Origin: Arenicola marina
Lineage: Eukaryota; Annelida; Polychaeta; Arenicolidae
Length of the DNA: 64,000 nucleotides
Reading direction: 5' to 3'
Assembly: GCA_964019135.1 (NCBI GenBank)
Contig: OZ025263.1
Coordinates: 37,054,133-37,118,132, forward strand
In this document: piece by piece, positions 48,866 to 59,100 of the stretch
How the letters are laid out: every line of letters starts with the position of its first letter
Position numbering within the stretch: position 1 is the first letter of the stretch
Made by a program: the position numbers and the translations under genes
Notes under the pieces: generated by a model
Databases searched by the model: none
The model's input: only the letters and a program-made list of their open reading frames with translations
What the model was told of the DNA's origin: nothing

Positions 48866-49030
48866 ATCGGGGGGGGGGGGGGCGCCGGGAGGGGGCCGCT
48901 GGGAGGGGCGGGGGCCGCCGGGAGGGGGCCGCTGGGAGGGGGCCGGGAGGGGGCCAGGAGGGGGCCGTCGGGAGGTGGCCGCCGGGAGGGGGCCGGGAGG
49001 GGGCCAGGAGGGGGCCGCCGGGAGGGGGCT
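48866..49030 (+). repeat. G-rich minisatellite, strong G-quadruplex candidate
   Basis: A G14 run at 48,869-48,882 is followed by irregular repeats of GGGAGGGGGCC with CGCC, CGCT, AGGA or GTCG fillers. Nearly every 10-11 bases carry a run of three to five G on the plus strand. Open frames here are low-complexity Gly/Arg or Pro/Ala strings and are rejected. Confidence 0.85.
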
Positions 49031-49420
49031 GATTGCATTACGACTCCCGTTGCTGTAGGTCTCACGGCCTGCCACGCCTTGTCTCAAACTACAGCCGCTT
49101 ATCACATTACATTCCGGCAAGGCTGAATTATCATGAACTCACCGCTAACCTCTACCTGACCAGCTTTGTAGGGCTGTGGGCAATGCGACCCCTTGAACAC
49201 CTCGATCGCCGCCTTAACCCATCGCCCCGCCCCCCTACCCCACTGCCCCCCCCCCCCGCCCCCCACCTCCTTGTACAAGCGTAAATTGCTCTATTGTAGG
49301 CCGCGAGGGATATCATGGGACAAAGTACATGCGACATTCGGTAAAAAGAAACCAGTGAGATTTGATGATCATTAAAAGACTGAACTCGTCACATCGACAT
49401 TAATGGCAACAGATATGGGC
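49031..49420. other. unique spacer
   Basis: About 390 bases. It contains a C-rich patch (49,219-49,267, including C12 at 49,246-49,257) and otherwise ordinary sequence. No supported gene. Confidence 0.5.
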
Positions 49421-50750
49421 CTCTGACCCACGTGAGAGGTTCGCGTCTCTGACCCACGTGAAAGGTTCGAGTCTGACCCACGTGAGAGGTTCGAGTCTCT
49501 GACCCACGTGAGAGGTTCAAGTCTGACCCACGTGAGGGATTCGAGTCTGACCCACGTGAGAGGTTCGAGTCTGACCAACGTTAGAGGTTCGAGTCTCTGA
49601 CCCACGTGAGAGGTTCGAGTCTGACCCACGTGAGAGGTTCGAGTCTGACCCACGTGAGGGATTCGAGTCTGACCCACGTGAGAGGTTCGAGTCTTTGACC
49701 CACGTGAGAGGTTCGAGTCTGACCCACGTGAGAGGTTCGAGTCTGACCCACGTGAGGGATTCGAGTCTGACCCACGTGAGAGGTTCGAGTCTCTGACCCA
49801 CGTGAGAGGTTCGAGTCTGACCCACGTGAGAGGTTTGAGTCTGACCCACGTGAGGGATTCGAGTCTGACCCACGTGAGAGGTTCGAGTCTTTGACCCACG
49901 TGAGAGGTTCGAGTCTGACCCACGTGAGAGGTTCGAGTCTGACCCACGTAAGGGATTCGAGTCTGACCCACGTGAGAGGTTCGAGTCTCTGACCCACGTG
50001 AGAGGTTCGAGTCTGACCCACGTGAGAGGTTCGAGTCTGACCCACGTGAGGGATTCGAGTCTGACCCACGTGAGAGGTTCGAGTCTCTGACCCACGTGAG
50101 AGGTTCGAGTCTGACCCACGTGAGAGGTTCGAGTCTGACCCACGTGAGGGATTCGAGTCTGACCCACGTGAGAGGTTCGAGTCTCTGACCCACGTGAGAG
50201 GTTCGAGTCTGACCCACGTGAGAGGTTCGAGTCTGACCCACGTGAGGGATTCGAGTCTGACCCACGTGAGAGGTTCGAGTCTGACCCACGTGAGGGATTC
50301 GAGTCTGACCCACGTGAGAGGTTCGAGTCTTTGACCCACGTGAGAGGTTCGAGTCTGACCCACGTGAGAGATTTGAGTCTGACCCACGTGAGGGATTCGA
50401 GTCTGACCCACGTGAGGGATTCGAGTCTGACCCACGTGAGAGGTTTGAGTCTCTGACCCACGTGAGAGGTTCAAGTCTGACCCACGTGGGGGATTCGAGT
50501 CTGACCCACGTGAGAGGTTTGAGTCTGACCCACGTGAGAGGTTCGAGTCTCTGACCCACGTGAGAGGTTCGAGTCTGACCCACGTGAGGGATTCGAGTCT
50601 GACCCACGTGAGAGGTTTGAGTCTCTGACCCACGTGAGAGGTTCGAGTCTGACCCACGTGAGAGGTTCGAGTCTGACCCACGTGAGGGATTCGAGTCTGA
50701 CCGACGTGAGAGGTTCGAGTCTTTGACCCACGTGAGAGGTTCGAGTCTGA
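49421..50750 (+). repeat. 24-bp E-box minisatellite with a 98-bp higher-order repeat, about 54 units
   Basis: The unit is GACCCACGTGAGAGG followed by TTCGAGTCT. Unit types alternate in a four-unit pattern: a 26-bp form with an extra CT or TT, two standard units, and one with GAGGGATTCG. The period is 98 bp (extra-base junctions near 49,593, 49,691 and 49,789). Almost every unit carries the palindrome CACGTG (E-box). About three in four also carry GGTTCGAGTC, which fits the Pol III B-box core GWTCRANNC. Minus-strand frames up to 465 codons are by-products. Confidence 0.97.
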
Positions 50751-50904
50751 ATAGCATGGGTGACTCCACTTTGCTTTCATGGATCTCAAACGGAGTTTAA
50801 GTCACGGCCAACCTAGGTTTGGACTCACCTCTAAATTGTTCGTATTTGGCAATAACATGTGCATGTTTACAGCTTAACCAGTCTCTAAATGTCCTTGATT
50901 TCAG

Positions 50905-50986
50905 GGCAGCGGCCGATGACAGCCGGAAGTGCGTCATCAGTCAACACCAGTCACCGGGCAAGCTCGAGGCCACGGCCGTCACGTGA
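50905..50986 (+). CDS. candidate terminal coding exon of an unidentified gene
   Basis: A good 3' splice site (TGTCCTTGATTTCAG ending at 50,904) is followed by one phase base and then 26 codons ending in TGA at 50,984-50,986. Third positions are strongly biased to G or C (GCG, GCC, GAC, AGC, CGG, AAG, TGC, GTC, ATC, CAC, CAG, AAG, CTC, GAG, GCC, ACG). The encoded tail runs from Ala-Ala-Ala-Asp-Asp-Ser-Arg-Lys-Cys to Leu-Glu-Ala-Thr-Ala-Val-Thr. It is hydrophilic, as C-termini often are. AATAAA signals lie 313 and 443 bases past the stop. I recognise no family. The upstream exons would lie beyond or between the minisatellites to the left. Confidence 0.4.
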
Positions 50987-51012
50987 CCGACCACGTGACA
51001 CTCATCCACGTG
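50980..51012. promoter_or_regulatory. three CACGTG palindromes in unique sequence
   Basis: CACGTG at 50,980-50,985, 50,992-50,997 and 51,007-51,012. The first sits inside the 10-bp palindrome GTCACGTGAC and overlaps the putative stop codon. These are perfect E-boxes for bHLH factors (MYC/MAX, USF or CLOCK-type). They lie 230 bases from an array holding about 50 more, but are not part of it. Confidence 0.35.
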
Positions 51013-52005
51013 TCATCACAGTTTAAATTAAGAGCTCAGATGATTAAGTACTAAAGCCAAGAAAGTGCTGCAGTTATCATTGGGACTTCCTCCATTGGGA
51101 CTTCTTTTATTGGAACTTCGTCCATTGGAAATTCCCCCATTAGAACTTCCTGTATTGGAAATTCCTCCATTGGAACTTCATTGAGCTGAACTCTTGTGGC
51201 GGGAGACATGTCGTTGCGTGTTGACACCATTCTGAATTTTACGTTTATGTATGTCTTTTACCTGAATGTTGAATTTAATTGGCGTGGTTTGTACGATTAA
51301 TAAATATGCATCCTCTTTACTCGTATTCTCTGTACGGTAGATTTGTGAGCTTGAGGACAACGTTAGCCAGTCAGTGTCAGACAGTCAGCTGTGTCAGGTG
51401 TGTCACCCGCCAGAGTCATGTTGTCATCAATAAACATTACAGTATTTCATCGATTCTGTCCACTCTGTATAATGACGGATTTACTTGTCGCAGAGGTTAG
51501 TTGACGAATAATGAGAAGTAATAGGATGTGTCCAGACCAAACAAACATGCCACAATAAGTATTGCCGACAAAATGAATACATGATGCTGCGCGTTCCCGC
51601 ACCATTGACATGTTATTATCGACGACAACAACTTGGCGGCCAGTACCGGATCAGATCAGGGTTTGTCACTGTAGATAGTACTTGTTATATACGGGTAGGC
51701 GCTCCAGTTCGATTCAAATCTAAATACCCATGGGCATTATTTACCTACTTCATTGCCTCGGACACACACCAGGGAGAGAGCTAATAACTACTCAGTGCAA
51801 GCACGTAACGAGACTCCAGCTTCAACACATTTACGCCAAAGTCTACGCAGTTAGTTAGCCCTGGCGTGACTGATGAACCTCCTAAGCAAGATCCACTGAT
51901 AACTCAACACCTGCTGTTATTATGGCAATGATTGGTTGGGGACCTGGTAGTACCGGGTCTGTGAGGTTGTCACTTATTTTCACTGGTCAGCAAGTAAGGG
52001 GATGT
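50987..52005. other. unique spacer with AATAAA signals, possible 3' UTR
   Basis: Mostly unique sequence. AATAAA occurs at 51,299-51,304 and 51,429-51,434, which would give a 3' UTR of roughly 330-470 bases for the candidate terminal exon. A small degenerate repeat lies within it (51,078-51,182). After about 51,500 I see nothing assignable; open frames of 60-73 codons are unrecognised. Confidence 0.4.
51078..51182 (+). repeat. 15-16-bp degenerate repeat, about 7 units
   Basis: Tandem units of the form CATTGGAACTTCCTC with variants GGGACTTC, GGAAATTC and TAGAACTTC. Short and diverged, so probably old. Confidence 0.85.
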
Positions 52006-55000
52006 TCAGTTCAGTTTGTATCTACATAACGGAGCCACATGATACTTCAGTTTGTATCTACATAACGGAGCCACATGATATTGCAGTATCTGTCTACATA
52101 ACAGAGCCACATAATACTTCAGTCTGTATCTACATAACGCAGCCACATAATACTTCAGTCTGTATTTACATAACGCAGCCACGTAATACTTCAGTCTGTA
52201 TCTACATAGCGGAGCCAAGTGATATTTCAGTATCTATCTACATAACGGAGCCACATAATACTTCAGCTTGTATCTACATAACGGAGCCACATGATACTTC
52301 AGTTTGTATCTACATAACGGAACCACATGATACTTCAGTTTGTATCTACATAACGGAGCCACATGATACTGCAGTTTGTATCTACATAACGGAGCCACAT
52401 GATACTTCAGTTTGTATCTACATGACGGCGCCACGCGATACTCCAGTCTGTATCTACAGAACGAAGCCACATGATACTTCAGTCTGTATCTACATAACGC
52501 AGCCACATAACACTTCAGTTTGTATCTACATAACGGAGCCACACGATACTTCAGTTTGTATCTACATAACGGAGCCACATGATATTTCAGTATCTATCTA
52601 CATAACCGAGCCACATAATACTTCAGTCTGTATCTACATAACGCAGCCACATAATACTTAGTCTGTATCTACATAACGGAGCCACATGATACTTCAGTTT
52701 GTATCTACATAACGGAACCACATGATACTTCAGTTTGTATCTACATAACGGAGCCACATGATACTTCAGTTTGTATCTACATGACGGCGCCACGCGATAC
52801 TTCAGTCTGTATCTACAGAACGAAGCCACATGATACTTCAGTCTGTATCTACATAACGCAGCCACATAACACTTCAGTTTGTATCTACATAACGGAGCCA
52901 CACGATACTTCAGTTTGTATCTACATAACGGAGCCACATGATATTTCAGTATCTATCTACATAACCGAGCCACATAATACTTCAGTCTGTATCTACATAA
53001 CGCAGCCACATAATACTTAGTCTGTATCTACATAACGGACTCACAAAATACTTCAGTCTGTATCTACATAACGGAGCCAAGTGATATTTCAGTATCTATC
53101 TACATAACGCAGCCACATGATACTTCAGTTTGTATCTACATAACGGAGCCACATGATAATTCAGTTTGTATCTACATAACGGAGCCACATGATACTTCAG
53201 TTTGTATCTACATAACGGAGCCACATGATACTTCAGTTTGTATCTACATAACGGAGCCACACGATATTGCAGTATCTGTCTACATAACAGAGCCACATAA
53301 TACTTCAGTCTGTATCTACATAACGCAGCCACATAATACTTCAGTTTGTATTTACATAACGCAGCCACGTAATACTTCAGTCTGTATCTACATAGCGGAG
53401 CCAAGTGATATTTCAGTATCTATCTACATAACGGAGCCACATAATACTTCAGCTTGTATCTACATAACGGAGCCACATGATACTTCAGTTTGTATCTACA
53501 TAACGGAGCCACATGATACTTCAGTTTGTATCTACATAACGGAGCCACATGATACTTCAGTTTGTATCTACATGACGGCGCCACGCGATACTCCAGTCTG
53601 TATCTACATGACGAAGCCACATGATACTTCAGTTTGTATCTACATAACGGAGCCACATGATACTTCGGTCTGTATCTACATGACGAAGCCACATGATACT
53701 TCAGTTTGTATCTACATAACGGAGCCACATGATACTTCAGTTTGTATCTACATAACGGAGCCACATGATACTTCAGTTTGTATCTACATAACGGAGCCAC
53801 ACGATATTGCAGTATCTGTCTACATAACAGAGCCACATAATACTTCAGTCTGTATCTACATAACGCAGCCACATAATACTTCAGTTTGTATCTACATAAC
53901 GGAGCCACATGATACTTCAGTTTGTATCTACATAACGGAGCCACATGATATTTCAGTATCTATCTACATAACCGAGCCACATAATACTTCAGTCTGTATC
54001 TACATAACGCAGCCACATAATACTTCAGTCTGTATCTACATAACGGAGCCACATAATACTTCAGTCTGTATCTACATAACGGAGCCAAGTGATATTTCAG
54101 TATCTATCTACATAACGCAGCCACATGATACTTCGGTTTGTATCTACATAACGGAGCCAGATAATACTTCAGTCTGTAACTACATGACGGAGCCACATGA
54201 TACTTCAGTTTGTATCTACATAACGGAACCACATGATACTTCAGTTTGTATCTACATAACGGAGCCGCATGATACTTCAGTTTGTATCTACATAACGGAG
54301 CCACATAATACTTCAGTCTGTATCTACATAACGGAGCCACATAATACTTCAGTCTGTATCTACATAACGGACCCACATAATACTTCAGTCTGTATCTACA
54401 TAACGGAGCCAAGTGATATTTCAGTATCTATCTACATAACGGAACCACATAATACTTCAGTCTGTATCTACATAACGGAACCACATGATACTTCAGTTTG
54501 TATCTACATAACGGAGCCGCATGATACTTCAGTTTGTATCTACATAACGGAGCCACATAATACTTCAGTCTGTATCTACATAACGGAGCCACATAATACT
54601 TCAGTCTGTATCTACATAACGGACCCACATAATACTTCAGTCTGTATCTACATAACGGAGCCAAGTGATATTTCAGTATCTATCTACATAACGGAACCAC
54701 ATAATACTTCAGTCTGTATCTACATGACGGAGCCACATGATACTTCAGTTTGTATCTACATAACGGAACCACATGATACTTCAGTTTGTATCTACATAAC
54801 GGAGCCACATGATACTTCAGTTTGTATCTACATAACGGAGCCACATGATACTTCAGTCTGTATCTACATAATGGAGCCACATGATACTTCAGTCTGTATC
54901 TACATAACGGAGCCACATGATACTTCAGTTTGTATCTACATAACGGGGTCACAAAATACTTCAGTTTGTATTTACAGAAACTGAGCCACATAATACTTCA

Positions 55001-55212
55001 ATCTGTATCTACATAACGGAGCCACATGATACTTCAGTTTGTATCTACATAACGGAGCCACATGATACTTCAGTCTGTATCTACATAACGGAGCCACATG
55101 ATACTTCAGTCTGTATCTACATAACGGAGCCACATGATACTTCAGTCTGTATCTACATAACGGAGCCACATGATACTTCCGTCTGTATCCACATAGCGAC
55201 CGAGCCACATGA
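52006..55212 (+). repeat. 36-bp minisatellite (second), about 89 units
   Basis: The unit is CTTCAGTTTGTATCTAC followed by ATAACGGAGCCACATGATA. Variants include CATAATA, AACGCAGCC, AACGGAACC, ATGACGGCGCCACGCG and CAGTATCTATC. A 10-unit block (about 359 bp) repeats early: the GACGGCGCC variant is at about 52,424 and 52,783. A 7-unit block (252 bp) repeats near 54,370/54,622. One unit near 52,657 has lost a base. A 470-codon plus frame (53,572-54,984) and several minus frames are open together, so coding is not supported. Confidence 0.97.
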
Positions 55213-55217
55213 TACTT

Positions 55218-55577
55218 TTGGGGGTCGTTTCACTAAGAGATAAGGGCTCGTAACCGTATCTTTGACATGATAAGTTAACGACAAAATTTACGAGCAACGA
55301 AATTAGACTTTATACTGCGATTATCGGGGTGCACCATCTTCGTGCAATTGCTATTCACAATTACTATCCGCCTATATTATTCAACAAAATATTTGCCATA
55401 TATTTGAGGTAAATTCAATTTTTTTTAAATTTTTAATTACTATCCACTAATATTATCCAAAAAGATATTTGCCATATATTTACGATAAATTCAACATTTT
55501 TCATTTCTCTTCGGGCCGGTAATTCTTCTTTTTTTAATGTTACAAAAAGTTTGAGATCTTAGTGAAATGACCGCCAG
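55218..55577. mobile_element. 360-bp inverted-repeat element (MITE-like)
   Basis: Terminal inverted repeats of 21 bp at 55,218-55,238 and 55,557-55,577 match at 18 of 21 positions, with core GGTC(G/A)TTTCACTAAGA. The interior is AT-rich, non-coding, and contains an imperfect 76-bp tandem duplication. The element starts within a few bases of the end of the second 36-bp array. I could not identify a target-site duplication. The superfamily is not assignable by eye. Confidence 0.6.
55359..55510 (+). repeat. 76-bp imperfect tandem duplication inside the MITE-like element
   Basis: AATTACTATCC begins at 55,359 and again at 55,435. The two copies share ATTTGCCATATATTT and GTAAATTCAA/GATAAATTCAA. 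Several substitutions and small indels separate them, so the duplication is not recent. Confidence 0.75.
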
Positions 55578-55607
55578 GATCTATCTGGTACATAACGGGC
55601 GCGACCG

Positions 55608-55961
55608 GTGCCATCAGAGCACGGGATCGGAGCTCGGCCAGGTCTTGGGCGAGACGAGAGCGGCGAGGACTTCTCGGGCGATACGAGAGCGGCGAGGACT
55701 TCTCGGGCGAGACGAGAGCGGCGAGGACTTCCGGGCGAGACCAGAGCGGCGAGGACTTCTCGGCGAGGACTTCTCGGGCGAGACGAGAGTGGCGAGGACT
55801 TCTCGGGCGAGACGAGAGCGGCGAAGAAGTTCATCTCTCACATGGACTTCAAATGTTTCCTCAAACAGATGTACATCAAGGTGGATAGGTTGGTCGCAGG
55901 GCGTCGCGATTTCAAGCTGGACAGTACTGGGGCGGAACTGGTTCCGTGCTCCAGATACTAG
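55608..55961 (+). CDS. possible small ORF or exon end, 117 codons, unrecognised
   Basis: From an ATG at 55,608 the frame crosses the 29-bp repeat, giving Arg/Gly/Ser/Glu low complexity. It then enters about 44 non-repetitive codons (55,830-55,961) that look protein-like: Lys-Lys-Phe-Ile-Ser-His-Met-Asp-Phe-Lys-Cys-Phe-Leu, ending Glu-Leu-Val-Pro-Cys-Ser-Arg-Tyr and a TAG stop. Third positions lean to G/C. No domain is recognised and the ATG is not independently supported. The repeat length is not a multiple of three, so a protein spanning the repeat is doubtful; only the tail is of interest. Confidence 0.18.
   Translation: MPSEHGIGARPGLGRDESGEDFSGDTRAARTSRARRERRGLPGETRAARTSRRGLLGRDESGEDFSGETRAAKKFISHMDFKCFLKQMYIKVDRLVAGRRDFKLDSTGAELVPCSRY
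55645..55830 (+). repeat. 29-bp GC-rich minisatellite, about 6-7 units
   Basis: The unit is GCGAGGACTTCTCGGGCGAG plus ACGAGAGCG, with one truncated unit (about 55,762) and variants CGATACG and ACCAGAG. Open frames on both strands (up to 152 codons plus, 127 minus) run through it. Confidence 0.9.
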
Positions 55962-56191
55962 GGGTGTGGCCCGGCCCAACTCAATGCCACGCAGCAATAT
56001 GTTAAAGGTATATTACTTAATATAGAAGGCTTGAAACCAGTGGCAAACGGCACACTATTTGTCCACTTTTTCAGCCAATACGATATTGTAGTTTTAGTTG
56101 AGACAATGAACAAACCAGGCTGTGGCACATGCTGATTTACTTAGCGATCAAACCTGCTTTGATACCCCCGGTTACAGGAAACACGCCACTT
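55962..56191. other. unique leader before the 30-bp satellite
   Basis: About 230 bases of ordinary sequence. It contains a possible 3' splice site (CCCGGTTACAG ending at 56,177) and an ATG at 56,129. That ATG is in frame with the open frame running through the satellite; the upstream in-frame stop is TGA at 56,099-56,101. Confidence 0.45.
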
Positions 56192-59100
56192 GTCATTACA
56201 GTGTCGGTATTAGTCTATATGGTCATTACAGTGTCGGTATTAGTCTATATGGTCATTACAGTGGCGGTATTAGTCTATATGGTCATTACAGTGGCTGTAT
56301 TAGTCTATATGGTCATTACAGTGGCGGTATTAGTCTATATGGTCATTACAGTGGCGGTATTAGTCTATATGGTCATTACAGTGGCGGTATTAGTCTATAT
56401 GGTCATTACAGTGTCGGTATTAGTCTATATGGTCATTACAGTGGCGGTATTAGTCTATATGGTCATTACAGTGGCCGTATTAGTCTATATGGTCATTACA
56501 GTGGCGGTATTAGTCTATATGGTCATTACAGTGGCCGTATTAGTCTATATGGTCATTACAGTGGCGGTATTAGTCTATATGGTCATTACAGTGGCGGTAT
56601 TAGTCTATATGGTCATTACAGTGGCGGTATTAGTCTATATGGTCATTACAGTGTCGGTATTAGTCTATATGGTCATTACAGTGGCGGTATTAGTCTATAT
56701 GGTCATTACAGTGGCGGTATTAGTCTATATGGTCATTACAGTGTCGGTATTAGTCTATATGGTCATTACAGTGGCGGTATTAGTCTATATGGTCATTACA
56801 GTGGCTGTATTAGTCTATATGGTCATTACAGTGGCGGTATTAGTCTATATGGTCATTACAGTGGCGGTATTAGTCTATATGGTCATTACTGTGTCGGTAT
56901 TAGTCTATATGGTCATTACAGTGGCGGTATTAGTCTATATGGTCACTACAGTGGCGGTATTAGTCTATATGGTCATTACAGTGGCCGTATTAGTCTATAT
57001 GGTCATTATAGTGGCGGTATTAGTCTATATGGTCATTACAGTGGCCGTATTAGTCTATATGGTCATTATAGTGGCGGTATTAGTCTATATGGACATTACA
57101 GTGGCGGTATTAGTCTATATGGTCACTACACTGGCGGTATTATTCTATATGATCATTACAGTGGCGGTATTAGTCTATATGGTCATTACAGTAGCGGTAT
57201 TAGTCTATATGGTCACTACAATGGCGGTATTAGTCTATATGGTCATTACAGCGGCCGTATTAGTCTATATGGTCATTACAGTGGCGGTATTAGTCTATAT
57301 GGTCATTACAGTGGCGGTATTAGTCTATATGGTCATTACAGTGTCGGTATTAGTCTATATGGTCATTACAGTGTCGGTATTAGTCTATATGGTCATTACA
57401 GTGGCGGTATTAGTCTATATGGTCATTACAGTGGCGGTATTAGTCTATATGGTCATTACAGTGTCGGTATTAGTCTATATGGTCATTACAGTGGCGGTAT
57501 TAGTCTATATGGTCATTACAGTGGCGGTATTAGTCTATATGGTCATTACAGTGTCGGTATTAGTCTATATGGTCATTACAGTGGCGGTATTAGTCTATAT
57601 GGTCATTATAGTGGCGGTATTAGTCTATATGGACATTACAGTGGCGGTATTAGTCTATATGGTCACTACACTGGCGGTATTATTCTATATGATCATTACA
57701 GTGGCGGTATTAGTCTATATGGTCATTATAGTGGCGGTATTAGTCTATATGGTCACTACACTGGCGGTATTAGTCTATATGGTCATTACAGTGGCGGTAT
57801 TAGTCTATATGGTCATAACAGTAGCGGTATTAGTCTATATGGTCATTACAGTGGCGGTATTGGTCTATATGGTCATTACAGTGACGGTATTAGTCTATAT
57901 GGTCATTACAGTGGCGGTATTAGTCTATATGGTCACTACACTGGCGGTATTGGTCTATATGGTCATTACAGTGGCGGTATTAGTCTATATGGTCACTACA
58001 GTGGCGGTATTAGTCTATATGGTCATTACAGTGGCCGTATTAGTCTATATGGACATTACAGTGTCGGTATTAGTCTATATGGTCATTACAGTGGCGGTAT
58101 TAGTCTATATGGTCACTACACTGGCGGTATTGGTCTATATGGTCATTACAGTGGCGGTATTAGTCTATATGGTCATTACAGTGTCGGTATTAGTCTATAT
58201 GGTCATTACAGTGGCGGTATTAGTCTATATGGTCACTACACTGGCGGTATTGGTCTATATGGTCATTACAGTGGCGGTATTAGTCTATATGGTCACTACA
58301 GTGGCGGTATTAGTCTATATGGTCATTACAGTGGCCGTATTAGTCTATATGGTCATTACAGTGACGGTATTAGTCTATATGGTCATTACAGTGGCGGTAT
58401 TAGTCTATATGGTCACTACACTGGCGGTATTGGTCTATATGGTCATTACAGTGGCGGTATTAGTCTATATGGTCATTACAGTGGCGGTATTAGTCTATAT
58501 GGTCATTACAGTGTCGGTATTAGTCTATATGGTCATTACAGTGGCGGTATTAGTCTATATGGTCATTATAGTGGCGGTATTAGTCTATATGGACATTACA
58601 GTGGCGGTATTAGTCTATATGGTCACTACACTGGCGGTATTATTCTATATGATCATTACAGTGGCGGTATTAGTCTATATGGTCATTATAGTGGCGGTAT
58701 TAGTCTATATGGTCACTACACTGGCGGTATTAGTCTATATGGTCATTACAGTGGCGGTATTAGTCTATATGGTCATAACAGTAGCGGTATTAGTCTATAT
58801 GGTCATTACAGTGGCGGTATTGGTCTATATGGTCATTACAGTGACGGTATTAGTCTATATGGTCATTACAGTGGCGGTATTAGTCTATATGGTCACTACA
58901 CTGGCGGTATTGGTCTATATGGTCATTACAGTGGCGGTATTAGTCTATATGGTCACTACAGTGGCGGTATTAGTCTATATGGTCATTACAGTGGCCGTAT
59001 TAGTCTATATGGACATTACAGTGGCGGTATTAGTCTATATTGTCATTACAGTGGCGGTATCAGTCTATATGGTCATTACAGTGGCGGTATTAGTCTATAT

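Noticed and set aside
49372..50769. 465-codon minus-strand protein in the E-box array
   Set aside because: Three overlapping minus frames are open at once and the 26-bp units shift between them; no domain is seen.
53572..54984. 470-codon protein made of a 12-residue repeat
   Set aside because: The opposite strand is also open for long stretches, one-base losses occur elsewhere in the array, and there is no non-repetitive coding flank.
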